A stretch of DNA of 64,000 nt from M3007 sp031425035 (GCA_031425035.1 JANPIN010000109.1:70841-134840), one strand, 5' to 3'. Counted from the stretch's first letter, positions 1 to 7,129 are shown. Notes: generated from the letters alone by a model not told the origin. Numbers and translations: made by a program.

Positions 1-25
1 CGTGCCGTTGGGAAATTACGTGTCA

Positions 26-1627
26 TTAAGCGCTTATCTTTTTGTATTTCCGAACCGGCGCCGCTACCTCGACTTCGTTAGCCGATGGCGCATTCGGAAC
101 AATCCAATTGGTAACCTTCGCCGCAAACCACAGGATAGGTGCCCATAGTAGCAGCGTCAGCCAGATATTCAAGCCCAGCCATACAATCCACATGAAACTG
201 TTGATCAGCAGAACCAAGGCCACTATCCAGCAAAGGACGATCAACCCGCCTGCAGCATTCGAATGAGCCTTGCGGAACAGGTCGCCCAAAAACGTTATTC
301 CGTAGAGCGATTGTACCGTTTCTCCGGATGCGGTTTTGGCGATGTACCACAGGTAACCGCCGACACCTACGATCAACAGTAGAACGGCTGTAAAGCACCA
401 CATGACGAATTCCCAGATCGGTTTTATAGCGGACCACAGTGCGGCTTTCCAATGCGTAATCGTTTCCTTGGACCTATCAAGCTTTTCGGCGATGGCCATG
501 CTATCCAATGTCAGGCTTTCGGTGTCTGAAGCTGTCTGAACCGTGCTTTGAACCAGATTCGGACGCATGAAGTGTTGCACTTCTTCGCGGCTTGCCTTGC
601 TGCTGGGTAGTGACTGATCAGCGTTCGCACTGCTACCCGTCGGCTTCGCTGTTGGCGGTTCCGGGCGAATAACCTGAGCCTGAGCATCTGCCGGACCTTT
701 AACCGTAATGGCCACGAGGCTGCCGGCATTGCTTTCGTCCGTGAAGTAGTCGCCATGGGTGAGCAGGTAACTATACGGTTTTTGTCCGTCTCCATTCCGG
801 ACAAGGACAGCCTTTTGAAAGTGGAATTTTACGCCCCCTTTCGGAGAATCCTTTTCGTACCGGACTTCGCCTAAATACTGCTTGACCTGCGCGGACTTTT
901 GCGCGGACAAAGTGACGGACAGCAGGGTAAAAAACAGCGGCAAAAGACACTGCAACGATTTCAACCAGGCGACCGCCTTGTCCGGCGCCAACTCCATTTT
1001 TGCCTGCGGTGCCCAGTATCGATATTCTTTCATTGCTTTTTCACGATAGGTTAAATAATGCTCCCAACTTTCGGTCGGGTAGTCGAAACCTTGCGGGTCG
1101 ATCGGCTCCCAGTCTATCGGCCAGAACTCAGGCTTGCTCCGATCAAACGGCCGTTCCTTGCCCGGTTCCGTCAAGATGAACCCTTGCGGGTTGCGGTACT
1201 GTATGCAGAGTAACCAACCCGGCCGAATGCCTGACATTGCCTTGATAAACCGGTCACGATATAGGCCCCGGTCTTCCTGCTCAAATTCGGTGAAAATGGG
1301 CTGGTCAGGATAGATCGGGTTAGTGGCTTCAAGTAACTTTTGCCCTTCCAGACTGTCACCCAAAAGCACTCGGGGCGTGGATATTTTATCGTTCACTTTG
1401 AACATAACTCCTAAAAAAGCATACACAATTGTCGTCACAAGAATGATCGTTGCACCGATGGTCATAATAGACCAAAACTTGGTAGACACGCCCAACCAAG
1501 CCTCTTCATCGCCGAACATGAACACCCAGCAAAGGCCAATTAGAATGATAGCCGCCATGATCTGACCAACCAACAGGAAGGAAAGACGGGGTAGCGTTCT
1601 GATAGTAAGGACGTTTTGAGCGTTCAT
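26..1627 (-). CDS. Large membrane protein of the accessory island, unknown function
   Basis: A 533-residue protein I do not recognise. Two hydrophobic segments lie at residues 15-37 and 50-75. A long soluble part follows (80-400), with one more hydrophobic stretch near 225-245 that ends in a signal-like VTLSAQ. A C-terminal cluster of three or four membrane segments lies between about 405 and 515. The middle contains a low-complexity Pro/Ala/Ser part (320-350). The tail is basic (VRKYKKISA). It is the last gene of a leftward set with the 103- and 225-residue genes; the gap to the former is 46 bp. The predominance of membrane genes in this set could mean surface exclusion, a phage-like or a conjugative function, but nothing in the sequence decides this. 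The start ATG at 1627 is the natural N-terminus. Confidence 0.65.
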   Translation of the reverse strand: MNAQNVLTIRTLPRLSFLLVGQIMAAIILIGLCWVFMFGDEEAWLGVSTKFWSIMTIGATIILVTTIVYAFLGVMFKVNDKISTPRVLLGDSLEGQKLLEATNPIYPDQPIFTEFEQEDRGLYRDRFIKAMSGIRPGWLLCIQYRNPQGFILTEPGKERPFDRSKPEFWPIDWEPIDPQGFDYPTESWEHYLTYREKAMKEYRYWAPQAKMELAPDKAVAWLKSLQCLLPLFFTLLSVTLSAQKSAQVKQYLGEVRYEKDSPKGGVKFHFQKAVLVRNGDGQKPYSYLLTHGDYFTDESNAGSLVAITVKGPADAQAQVIRPEPPTAKPTGSSANADQSLPSSKASREEVQHFMRPNLVQSTVQTASDTESLTLDSMAIAEKLDRSKETITHWKAALWSAIKPIWEFVMWCFTAVLLLIVGVGGYLWYIAKTASGETVQSLYGITFLGDLFRKAHSNAAGGLIVLCWIVALVLLINSFMWIVWLGLNIWLTLLLWAPILWFAAKVTNWIVPNAPSANEVEVAAPVRKYKKISA

Positions 1628-1673
1628 AACTGCTTGATTTAGAAATGTAAGAGGTGTACTACACCGAAAAACC

Positions 1674-1985
1674 CTATTTTTTTCGAGCCACTACCCCGGA
1701 CAAGAGTAGGGCGGCAAAGTCCCGCTTGACCATCGTTTCCCCGTACCCCTCATGCCCCAGCAAATACACGATGTCAGCTTGCTTGATTCCGTCTTCCATA
1801 AGCGACTTGACGCGCATTGCCCGCTGCTCATTCACAGACTTGACGCCATACTTTGTATGCTCCCGCAGTAGCAGCAGCAGTTCCCAACTGGTCAGGGCAG
1901 CAGTTGCCGGCGCCGCAGTGGTTACCCATTCAAATACGCCTTCGCCGCGTTCAACTAGTTTGCCATCTCCAGGTGTCAGTGCCAT
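1674..1985 (-). CDS. Small helical protein, unknown function
   Basis: A 103-residue protein, not recognised. The N-terminal 35 residues are Ala/Thr-rich, then come predicted helices with a segment resembling a helix-turn-helix (residues 62-92, with GIKQADIVYLLGHEGYGETM followed by VKRDF). A DNA-binding role is therefore possible but only inferred. Its start overlaps the end of the upstream 225-residue gene by 10 bases, so the two are probably translationally coupled. It lies in the leftward set controlled from the palindromic operators near 2663. Confidence 0.55.
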   Translation of the reverse strand: MALTPGDGKLVERGEGVFEWVTTAAPATAALTSWELLLLLREHTKYGVKSVNEQRAMRVKSLMEDGIKQADIVYLLGHEGYGETMVKRDFAALLLSGVVARKK

Positions 1986-2653
1986 ATCACTTTTACGAGT
2001 TTACTGTCTCTTACGAGCCATATTGAAGCTGTTGCCATCAGGCAAATGAATGCAGCTAAGAAGCCGACGAAAGCATGATTCAGATCAGGGCTGTCTTTCA
2101 TAAAGGCCTGATAGTGGACAAACCCAGCGCCGATATACACCACTGTCGCAAGCCAGCAGGCCCCTAGGGAGGTACCCTCCAGTTCCGAAGCATGGGCCGC
2201 GAACAGCACGCCAACGATTACGGCGCACACGAAGCCGCCGGCAATCAAGCCTTCGCCATGGGGGGAAAGGGTGTGCAGACCGTTGGCGATCAAGCCCGAA
2301 TGTGCGATGCAAACACCGATCATCGTCCAACGGAATGCCTTTGCGGGCGGGACCGTTTTAACCCGGCAAACCCATATAGAATTCGCCGGGGTTGAGTTAA
2401 TAGATTGAGTGCTCGCTTCCTTTTTTGTCCGTGCGGGAATTGATTTAACCGGACTTAAAATCCGGCTTTCGTTGTCTTCAGGTTGTCCGTCTTTTGAAAT
2501 CAAAGCAGTGTATTCGTCCGGTTTTGGAACGTCCTTTTTGCGCCACTTCCTGTCCGGAAAAATCCGGCGAAATTGCCTGCCGACATTGTCCGCATCCTTG
2601 CATGTTTCGCGGCAGATTTCAATCCATGTCCGTTTTTTTGTTTGTCCGTTCAT
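1976..2653 (-). CDS. Four-segment membrane protein with basic cytoplasmic N-terminus
   Basis: A 225-residue protein, unknown family. Residues 1-95 are polar and basic (WIEICRETCKDADNVGRQF, then RKWRKKDVPKPDEY) and could be a DNA- or protein-binding domain. Residues 105-220 form four hydrophobic segments (about 107-128, 135-157, 163-184, 192-213). It is the first gene of the leftward set. The ATG at 2653 is preceded, after four bases, by a -7-like TAATATTG, and a perfect palindrome overlaps this element, so repression of this promoter is likely. A nutrient transporter is unlikely given the small size and island context. Confidence 0.6.
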   Translation of the reverse strand: MNGQTKKRTWIEICRETCKDADNVGRQFRRIFPDRKWRKKDVPKPDEYTALISKDGQPEDNESRILSPVKSIPARTKKEASTQSINSTPANSIWVCRVKTVPPAKAFRWTMIGVCIAHSGLIANGLHTLSPHGEGLIAGGFVCAVIVGVLFAAHASELEGTSLGACWLATVVYIGAGFVHYQAFMKDSPDLNHAFVGFLAAFICLMATASIWLVRDSKLVKVIWH

Positions 2654-2657
2654 GGTG

Positions 2658-2665
2658 CAATATTA
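2658..2665 (-). promoter_or_regulatory. Probable -7 element of the leftward set
   Basis: On the minus strand this reads TAATATTG, one change from the Bacteroidota -7 consensus TAnnTTTG. It ends four bases before the ATG at 2653, so the transcript would be almost leaderless. It overlaps the edge of the palindrome at 2663-2684. Confidence 0.4.
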
Positions 2666-2684
2666 GTGAAAGTACTTTCACTAA
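2663..2684. promoter_or_regulatory. Perfect 22-bp palindrome, probable operator O1
   Basis: The core GTGAAAGTACTTTCAC is extended on each side by TTA/TAA to a perfect 22-bp inverted repeat with no spacer. It overlaps the -7 element of the leftward gene. A second near-identical site lies with its centre 41 bp away (about four helical turns) at 2707-2722, which is typical of cooperative dimeric repressors. The regulator that binds it is not identified. Confidence 0.6.
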
Positions 2685-2706
2685 AACAAGGCCAAAACCA
2701 ATTATT

Positions 2707-2722
2707 GTGAAAATACTTTCAC
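2707..2722. promoter_or_regulatory. Near-perfect 16-bp palindrome, probable operator O2
   Basis: GTGAAAATACTTTCAC differs from the core of the palindrome at 2663-2684 by one base. It lies just upstream of the rightward -7 element TACTTTTG (2729-2736), over the expected -33 region. Each of the two divergent promoters therefore has its own copy of the site. Confidence 0.55.
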
Positions 2723-2728
2723 TTCCAC

Positions 2729-2736
2729 TACTTTTG
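2729..2736 (+). promoter_or_regulatory. -7 element TACTTTTG of the rightward gene
   Basis: Matches TAnnTTTG and ends five bases before the ATG at 2742. A partial -33 match (ATTG, 2704-2707) lies 21 bp upstream, inside the second palindrome. Confidence 0.45.
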
Positions 2737-2741
2737 CCAAT

Positions 2742-3051
2742 ATGAAAGACGGAAAACACCTTACCCCCGCCGAGGCGTGGGCCGATTTTTGGGAGAATGT
2801 AGCCAAGAACATGAAGCCACGGCCCAACGAATTGAATGTTGCAAACCGAACTGCAAAGGGTATGGTGTCTATTGATGGGAAGGTTATCGCGTTAGGGCGA
2901 GGCCGGATTAAGACTCTGTTGGACAAATACGCGCCTGGCCAATACGAGTTGCATACCTTCTTTGTTAAGGTGGTAAACCACCCCTCCGCCCTCATTCCGG
3001 ACACAAATCCGCCGGCCGGACAGAAAGGAGACGGACCAACGGGTGCTCTGT
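2742..3051 (+). CDS. Small island protein of unknown function, ends inside a repeat array
   Basis: About 103 residues, family unknown. The N-terminal 85 residues look like a folded domain (LTPAEAWADFWENVAKNM, then VSIDGKVIALGRGRIKTLL). The last roughly 20 residues (ALIPDTNPPAGQKGDGPTGA) are encoded by the first unit of the 58-bp repeat array and look like a tail acquired when the array grew into the gene. Its divergent promoter with two operator-like palindromes makes it a candidate regulator or early gene, but it has no recognisable DNA-binding motif. Confidence 0.55.
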
Positions 3052-3338
3052 GAGCTGGACACAAATCCGGGATATCCACACAAATCCGCCTGGCCATCGG
3101 TCGCCACGGATTCCGGACACAAATCCACGACCTGGACAGAAAGGCCAGCCACGAACCGCGCCTGCAGTTATCGGACACAAATCGAGGGGCTGCACAGATT
3201 CGATGACGCCCAACCGCGCCCGCGCTTTTCGGACTGAGCGTCGACGTGTGGACAGAGATCCGCGCCGGTATTCATGGCCCTCATTCCGGACACAAATCCG
3301 CCGGCCGGACAGAAAGGAGACGGACCAACGGGTGCTGT
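2988..3338. repeat. Degenerate 58-bp tandem repeat array, six units
   Basis: Units begin with GGACACAAATCC or a variant at 2999, 3057, 3115, 3173, 3231 and 3288, spaced 58, 58, 58, 58 and 57 bp. Each unit has three 19-20 bp parts: A (GGACACAAATCCGCCGGCC), B (GGACAGAAAGGAGACGGACC) and C (AACGGGTGC and variants). The first and last copies share an identical 60-bp block (2988-3047 and 3277-3336), while inner copies are diverged. 58 is not a multiple of three, so this is not a protein repeat. It resembles an iteron or partition-site array, or a recombination substrate. Confidence 0.75.
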
Positions 3339-3344
3339 ATTATT

Positions 3345-3600
3345 TCCCCTTAAAAAATTCCCTATCCAATTATCGGCTTGGAATATGCAAATAAATTCCA
3401 TAAATTTTTCGCCTAATAGTTGAGGTAGGGACGTAAGCAAAAAGAACGTGTTTTGAATATGCTAAAGAATAGCCGGTTTTCTTGCAATATTTCCAAAAGG
3501 TGCAACACATGTCATTTCCAAATCGGCACCCATATGGCTGATTTGACGTTATATTTGTAACGTCTAACATATCGCCGTGAAATACATTGAGTAATCCTGA
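3345..3600. other. Gene-free AT-rich stretch
   Basis: Between the end of the repeat array and the HEPN-like gene I see no convincing coding region. The composition shifts from GC-rich to AT-rich at about 3340. It probably carries the promoter of the next gene, but no clear TAnnTTTG element could be assigned. Confidence 0.4.
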
Positions 3601-4041
3601 ATGAGAACAGTTGCGGAAATAAGGCACTTGTCGGACATGCGATTGGCGGAAGCGCAGGTTCTTTTGGCGAATGGTTTTCCACAAGGGGCTTACTATTTGG
3701 GCGGCTATGCCCTAGAATTGATGTTAAAAGCCCGAATTTGTCACCTGCTTTGTGTGGTGGATTTTTATGAAAAAAGGCAGCGTGAAAACCGTAAGTCCTT
3801 TTGGACGCACGATTTGGATTCATTATTGACATTGTCGGGTCTTCGATCCAGTTTAGAAGAAGCGGGAGATCCGGCGCGAGGCGGCAACCGGAATCTTTTG
3901 AAAAACTGGAATTATGTGATTGCTTGGAGCGAAGAGTGCCGGTATGCGGATGACGTGAACATGCATAAATCGCAAAAATTCATTGATGCATTAACTAATC
4001 CAAGAAATGGAATACTCCCATGGTTAACGACACATTTTTGA
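3601..4041 (+). CDS. HEPN-domain-like protein
   Basis: 146 residues. The N-terminal half reads like a HEPN four-helix domain: helix 1 MRLAEAQVLLANGFPQGA, helix 2 YYLGGYALELMLKARIC, then a segment RKSFWTHDLDSLL. The last contains R64-X5-H70, within the RX4-6H pattern of HEPN ribonucleases, and the THDL motif common in HEPN proteins that pair with MNT nucleotidyltransferases. A nuclease or toxin role follows from the family but is not shown here. The gene is followed closely by a small gene on the same strand, an arrangement seen for toxin-antitoxin pairs. The partner is not a recognisable MNT protein. A non-toxic HEPN protein is the main alternative. Confidence 0.6.
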   Translation: MRTVAEIRHLSDMRLAEAQVLLANGFPQGAYYLGGYALELMLKARICHLLCVVDFYEKRQRENRKSFWTHDLDSLLTLSGLRSSLEEAGDPARGGNRNLLKNWNYVIAWSEECRYADDVNMHKSQKFIDALTNPRNGILPWLTTHF

Positions 4042-4067
4042 TCTTTTTACAGGACTTCCTGTGTGCT

Positions 4068-4337
4068 ATGAATAAGCAGCAACACCGATACAAATCGGCG
4101 TGGCTACATCCTATTGATGACTTGACCGGCCGGCCTCGCTTCCGGCTATATGTACGAGCAGACGTGGAACTCGATTGCTGTAGTGATGAGTTTGACCTGA
4201 TATTCGATGCTCTATATGATCGACGTGATATGGAACCTTTCAAGTACATTAGCGGCATTGTTGTACTGGACCGAAACAATCAACTCCACTGTCAAACGGA
4301 GGACATTAAGGTTTTCAATGAGGCAGAGGCTTGCTGA
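4068..4337 (+). CDS. Small protein downstream of the HEPN-like gene, possible partner
   Basis: 89 residues from the ATG at 4068. A longer version from 4020 would overlap the HEPN-like gene by 22 bases, but the extra residues are hydrophobic and the compact domain appears to begin at HRYKSAWLHP. It is acidic and beta-rich (RPRFRLYVRADVELDC, then EPFKYISGIVVLDRNNQL), with no family I recognise. Tight spacing after the HEPN gene and a shared strong terminator (4356-4399) suggest a two-gene unit. An antitoxin role is a guess from position only. Confidence 0.5.
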   Translation: MNKQQHRYKSAWLHPIDDLTGRPRFRLYVRADVELDCCSDEFDLIFDALYDRRDMEPFKYISGIVVLDRNNQLHCQTEDIKVFNEAEAC

Positions 4338-4355
4338 TTTGTCCGGTAATATGTT

Positions 4356-4399
4356 AACAAAGCGGCCCGATACTGATGTCAGTATCGGGCCGCTTTGTT
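4356..4399. terminator. Bidirectional terminator with 21-bp perfect arms
   Basis: Arms 4356-4376 and 4379-4399 are perfectly complementary, GC-rich in the middle (GCGGCCCGATACTGA) and bordered by AACAAAG/CTTTGTT. It lies between the rightward HEPN pair and the convergent leftward 77-residue gene, so it can end both transcripts. Confidence 0.75.
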
Positions 4400-4427
4400 G
4401 TGACTACATGCAAATTCGGAATTTTGA

Positions 4428-4661
4428 TTAGCATATGGGCTTTGTATCGTGGTGATTGGAGTTTTCCGCATTAGCTATTTCTCTCGCAGCAACTTGCGCG
4501 ATAAAAGTGATTGATAGCTGATCTGCTGCTGGCAACTCACCTGTAGGCACGTTTTCTGAATCCAGATTAGCCCCGGTTACAGCGTCAATTGCAGCCTCTA
4601 TGAGAAGCCCTATGAAGCGCTGCCTGGCATCTGCATCTGGCAGGGGTAAACGCTTAAGCAT
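4428..4661 (-). CDS. Small acidic protein downstream of the XRE regulator
   Basis: 77 residues from the ATG at 4661 (MLKRLPLPDADARQRF). A longer upstream frame would overlap the regulator and is not preferred. Mostly helical and acidic, no known family. It follows the regulator gene by 37 bp on the same strand, so it may be co-transcribed with it. Nothing in the sequence indicates a function. Confidence 0.4.
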   Translation of the reverse strand: MLKRLPLPDADARQRFIGLLIEAAIDAVTGANLDSENVPTGELPAADQLSITFIAQVAAREIANAENSNHHDTKPIC

Positions 4662-4698
4662 GTTGTCTCTGTTTTCGTAATTGTAAACTTGGCTTGTC

Positions 4699-5172
4699 CT
4701 ATATGGCGCCTTGCACAATGTCCCGGAACACTGCAAAACGCCGGCCATCGGTACCGTCAAAGGCTGCCACGCCTTCCGCAGCTAGCGCACTGGCCACCGC
4801 TTCTATGTCCGGGAATTTCATGCCCCTACCCCGCATTGTCTCGCACATGGTCGGTAGATCGGCCCACACTCCGCCAAGGTAAACTCCGCTGTCTGTCTTG
4901 CCGATCTCTACGGCGACGAACACCACGCCGGTCGAAGGGTTGACCGTCAGCAATGATGGTAAATTAGGATAGCGGCTGGCAGCAAAAAGGTCGCAAACAT
5001 CTACACCGAGAGCAGCGGCTATTTCGTGCAGGGTGTCAATGCCGGGCATTTTGGTATTGGTGACCCAGTGAGAAACAGCCATTTTAGATTTACCTAATTT
5101 TTCAGCGAGGCCCTTGCCAGTTTCGCCGCATTCGCTTAATACTTCTTTGAGCCGTAGGTAATTCTTTTCCAT
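4699..5172 (-). CDS. XRE-family (Cro/CI-type) transcriptional regulator
   Basis: 157 residues from the ATG at 5172; an upstream in-frame extension to 5253 lies in AT-rich promoter DNA and is rejected. Residues 8-62 are a helix-turn-helix of the Cro/CI type: VLSECGETGKGLAEKLGKSK followed by MAVSHWVTNTKMPGIDTLHEIAAALGVDVCDLF. The C-terminal half (70-157) is not a peptidase domain like that of LexA or lambda CI. It has a beta-rich core and an FPDIEAVASALAAEGVAAF segment, and may bind a ligand or make dimers. It is divergent from the small-gene cassette starting at 5340, with a 167-bp promoter region between, so it is the likely master repressor of the island. Confidence 0.85.
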   Translation of the reverse strand: MEKNYLRLKEVLSECGETGKGLAEKLGKSKMAVSHWVTNTKMPGIDTLHEIAAALGVDVCDLFAASRYPNLPSLLTVNPSTGVVFVAVEIGKTDSGVYLGGVWADLPTMCETMRGRGMKFPDIEAVASALAAEGVAAFDGTDGRRFAVFRDIVQGAI

Positions 5173-5255
5173 GTGTAAACTAATTTTTGAGGCAAAATAG
5201 GGGCAATAGCCCCAATAGTTATAAGAAATCAACCTTTTCCAAAATAAATACAACG

Positions 5256-5330
5256 ATTGGTAAAAATAAATTTGGCGATGTAAACCAATAGGTATATCTT
5301 TGTGTCAACATTGGTTAACAACGGTAAACA
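5256..5330. promoter_or_regulatory. Repeated half-sites in the regulator/cassette intergenic region
   Basis: ATTGGT occurs at 5256-5261 and 5310-5315 and its complement ACCAAT at 5284-5289; GTAAAC-like words recur around them. These flank and overlap the rightward promoter and are candidate binding sites for the adjacent XRE regulator. Confidence 0.35.
5271..5302 (+). promoter_or_regulatory. Bacteroidota-type promoter of the small-gene cassette
   Basis: TTTG at 5271-5274 and TATCTTTG at 5295-5302 with a 20-bp spacer match the Bacteroidota sigma consensus (TTTG, 19-21 bp, TAnnTTTG). Transcription would begin near 5308 and give a leader of about 30 bases before the ATG at 5340. Confidence 0.7.
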
Positions 5331-5339
5331 TACAGCAAG

Positions 5340-5666
5340 ATGAACACCACTAAAATTTCCCGCTCCCAAGTAATGACCGCCGCCCACGCCATCCACCGTC
5401 AAGATGCCTCCCTCACCTGGAGCGCTTGCCAGTCCGCCGCTTGGAAGGCCGTTCGCCTCCGTGCCGCCCTTCGCGCCGGTGTTGCCGAATTTTCCTACAC
5501 GAAAGAAAATGGCGAGCTGCGCCAGGCTACGGGCACCCTGAACGCCGCACACTTCCAATACCAGAGCAAAGGTACCGATCGGGTAGAAAACCCGATGGTG
5601 ATCAAATATTACGATCTCGCTGCCGGGGCTTTTCGATCCTGCCGGGTCGACCGGCTGGCAGCTTAA
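5340..5666 (+). CDS. SH3-like beta-barrel island protein (DUF2693/WYL_2-like)
   Basis: 108 residues. The C-terminal half, AEFSYTKENGELRQATGTL followed by MVIKYYDLAAGAFRSCRVD, resembles the small Sm/SH3-like proteins (DUF2693, WYL_2) frequent in Bacteroidota phages and mobile elements, where they usually sit in runs of tiny early genes. The N-terminal 45 residues are helical and basic. It is the first gene of the cassette and has the best promoter match of the window. A nucleic-acid-binding role is plausible from the fold, but this is inference from resemblance. Confidence 0.6.
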   Translation: MNTTKISRSQVMTAAHAIHRQDASLTWSACQSAAWKAVRLRAALRAGVAEFSYTKENGELRQATGTLNAAHFQYQSKGTDRVENPMVIKYYDLAAGAFRSCRVDRLAA

Positions 5667-5757
5667 GAATATCCTGCTGTTTATTGTTTTCGGCCGGGGC
5701 GACCGCAAGGCGCCCCGGTTTATTCTCTTGATTGTTTCCACATAAATCTTTCCTGCC

Positions 5758-5982
5758 ATGTCTTCAACTGCCTTAACGCGGTCAGCCCAACCTATACCCT
5801 TCATGGAGCCGCCCGAAAACGAAACGCTCACTGAGCGCATGCGCCGTTACTGCCAGCTTTTCCGGCACCTCAATAAACTCTACTCGGAAGCAGCAAGCCA
5901 CGAAGAGCGCCGCGCAATCAGTCACGTGCAAAGCGAAGTGTCAACCCGAATGCTCGAAGTCTCCCGATTCATAGCCTGCTAA
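5758..5982 (+). CDS. Small helical island protein, unknown
   Basis: 74 residues, no family recognised. Residues 20-74 are predicted to be two long helices (LTERMRRYCQLFRHLNKLY and RRAISHVQSEVSTRMLEVS). It lies 91 bp after the SH3-like gene and 9 bp before the next tiny gene, so it is part of the same cassette. A structural or antirepressor role is possible but unsupported. Confidence 0.5.
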   Translation: MSSTALTRSAQPIPFMEPPENETLTERMRRYCQLFRHLNKLYSEAASHEERRAISHVQSEVSTRMLEVSRFIAC

Positions 5983-5991
5983 ATCTAAAAC

Positions 5992-6159
5992 ATGAAAAAG
6001 CAAGATCGCTTAACCCGCCTTGTAATGGCCTGCCAAACGGCGCAAGATCGCGTGTTTGCCACGTCCAAAACCGCCGCCAACTATGGCCATTTACTTAACC
6101 GCCTGTGGAGCCTGCTTAGCACCCTTAAATGCGAATTGGAGGTATTGTCGGCCAGCTAA
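5992..6159 (+). CDS. Very small island protein of 55 residues
   Basis: Reads MKKQDRLTRLVMACQTAQDR and continues as one amphipathic helical protein ending CELEVLSAS. It begins nine bases after the stop of the 74-residue gene and ends 22 bases before the ATG of the next gene, which fits tight packing of a phage-like cassette. No family recognised. Its existence is inferred from packing and composition only. Confidence 0.45.
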   Translation: MKKQDRLTRLVMACQTAQDRVFATSKTAANYGHLLNRLWSLLSTLKCELEVLSAS

Positions 6160-6181
6160 AAACAATCACAACGCAGAAGCA

Positions 6182-6733
6182 ATGATAACCGAAAAAACAG
6201 TACTCGATTTTTTGATAAAACACAATTGGACCATCGCTAGGCAGGGGCGCGATGGATACCACATGCGCCAACCAGCAGGCGTGGGTCTTCCTCTTCGCCT
6301 TGGCGTGTGCGTACCTATCGCTATTAAAGTGGCAGAAGATGCCCGCCTTTTTGATGAGGCCGTTGGCGTGCTGTTCCAGGTATACAAAGAAAAAGCGCTA
6401 GAGCTGCTTGAAAACGAATCCGCGTCAGAGGGACAGCATGTGACCCCCGCTAAGGAGTCCGTTTCCCAGATGACCCAGGATAGTGTCCGTATCATAGCGC
6501 TTGAGTTAAAAACTCGGGAATTAGCGTCACGAATTAGGGCCTTGGAACCCGCCGATGATCCGGTTATAGAAGAATATAGAAACTTGAAGGCCAAGGTGGA
6601 GCAGGCAGTGGTAGAAGGTAAATCCATGCTTGAAATCGCCACCGCTACAGGCGAGGATGAAAGATATGTAGGGGCTATTGCCGGTGATTTTTTGAGAAAA
6701 ATCCGCCGCCGAGCCCGGAATCGCTCTCGCTAA
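6182..6733 (+). CDS. Island protein with C-terminal coiled coil, unknown
   Basis: 183 residues from the ATG at 6182; the frame is open back to 6056 but this part overlaps the 55-residue gene. The N-terminal domain (MITEKTVLDFLIKHNWTIAR, then a Gly-rich loop and GVCVPIAIKVAED) looks folded. Residues 100-150 are a charged coiled coil. The end is an HTH-like segment (SMLEIATATGEDERYVGAI) and a very basic tail (RKIRRRARNRSR) that suggests nucleic-acid contact. No named family recognised. Confidence 0.5.
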   Translation: MITEKTVLDFLIKHNWTIARQGRDGYHMRQPAGVGLPLRLGVCVPIAIKVAEDARLFDEAVGVLFQVYKEKALELLENESASEGQHVTPAKESVSQMTQDSVRIIALELKTRELASRIRALEPADDPVIEEYRNLKAKVEQAVVEGKSMLEIATATGEDERYVGAIAGDFLRKIRRRARNRSR

Positions 6734-6780
6734 AACTGCCCGCAAGTCAAATCAATGTTAGCCCACCAATTCAACTCGCT

Positions 6781-6936
6781 ATGCAAAATCAACTCGACCA
6801 ATATCGCGCACTCCGCGCCGCATCCGCCCGGATTGACGGGCTTGCACTAAACTGTACACCTCGCCAGCGCCTTCGATTGAGCCGGATTAACATCGGCATC
6901 ATGGAGGAAATGGTTAAAATCTTAATCTCACTATAA
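6781..6936 (+). CDS. Very small island protein of 51 residues
   Basis: Begins MQNQLDQYRALRAASARIDG and ends MEEMVKILISL. Basic, helical, unknown. It begins 47 bp after the previous gene and is the last small open frame of the cassette. Support is limited to codon use like its neighbours and position. Confidence 0.35.
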   Translation: MQNQLDQYRALRAASARIDGLALNCTPRQRLRLSRINIGIMEEMVKILISL

Positions 6937-7129
6937 GTGAGCGCCGCCCCTAAGCTGGCCAGCGATATATTCTATATGTTAATAACCTGGCATTTTGCTT
7001 AAAAATCCACAATTTGTTAGTTGTTCTCTCGGTACCTTTTGCAAACATGCGGTACTTTTGTCCCATCAACACAAAAATAAAAGAGCGTACCGTTTGCCCG
7101 ATACGCTCTCAAAAAGACCTTTTTGTTTA

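Noticed and set aside
2988..3338. CRISPR array
   Set aside because: The unit has no conserved-repeat/unique-spacer division; all three subunits are related between copies, and no cas gene is near.
3050..3394. Open frames through the 58-bp array as a protein-coding repeat
   Set aside because: Unit length is not a multiple of three, so frames change at every unit and all six frames are partly open because of the lack of stop words in the unit.
5173..5840. A 203-codon leftward frame overlapping the regulator/cassette promoter and the SH3-like gene
   Set aside because: It covers the promoter elements and the real small gene on the opposite strand, and has no recognisable domain.
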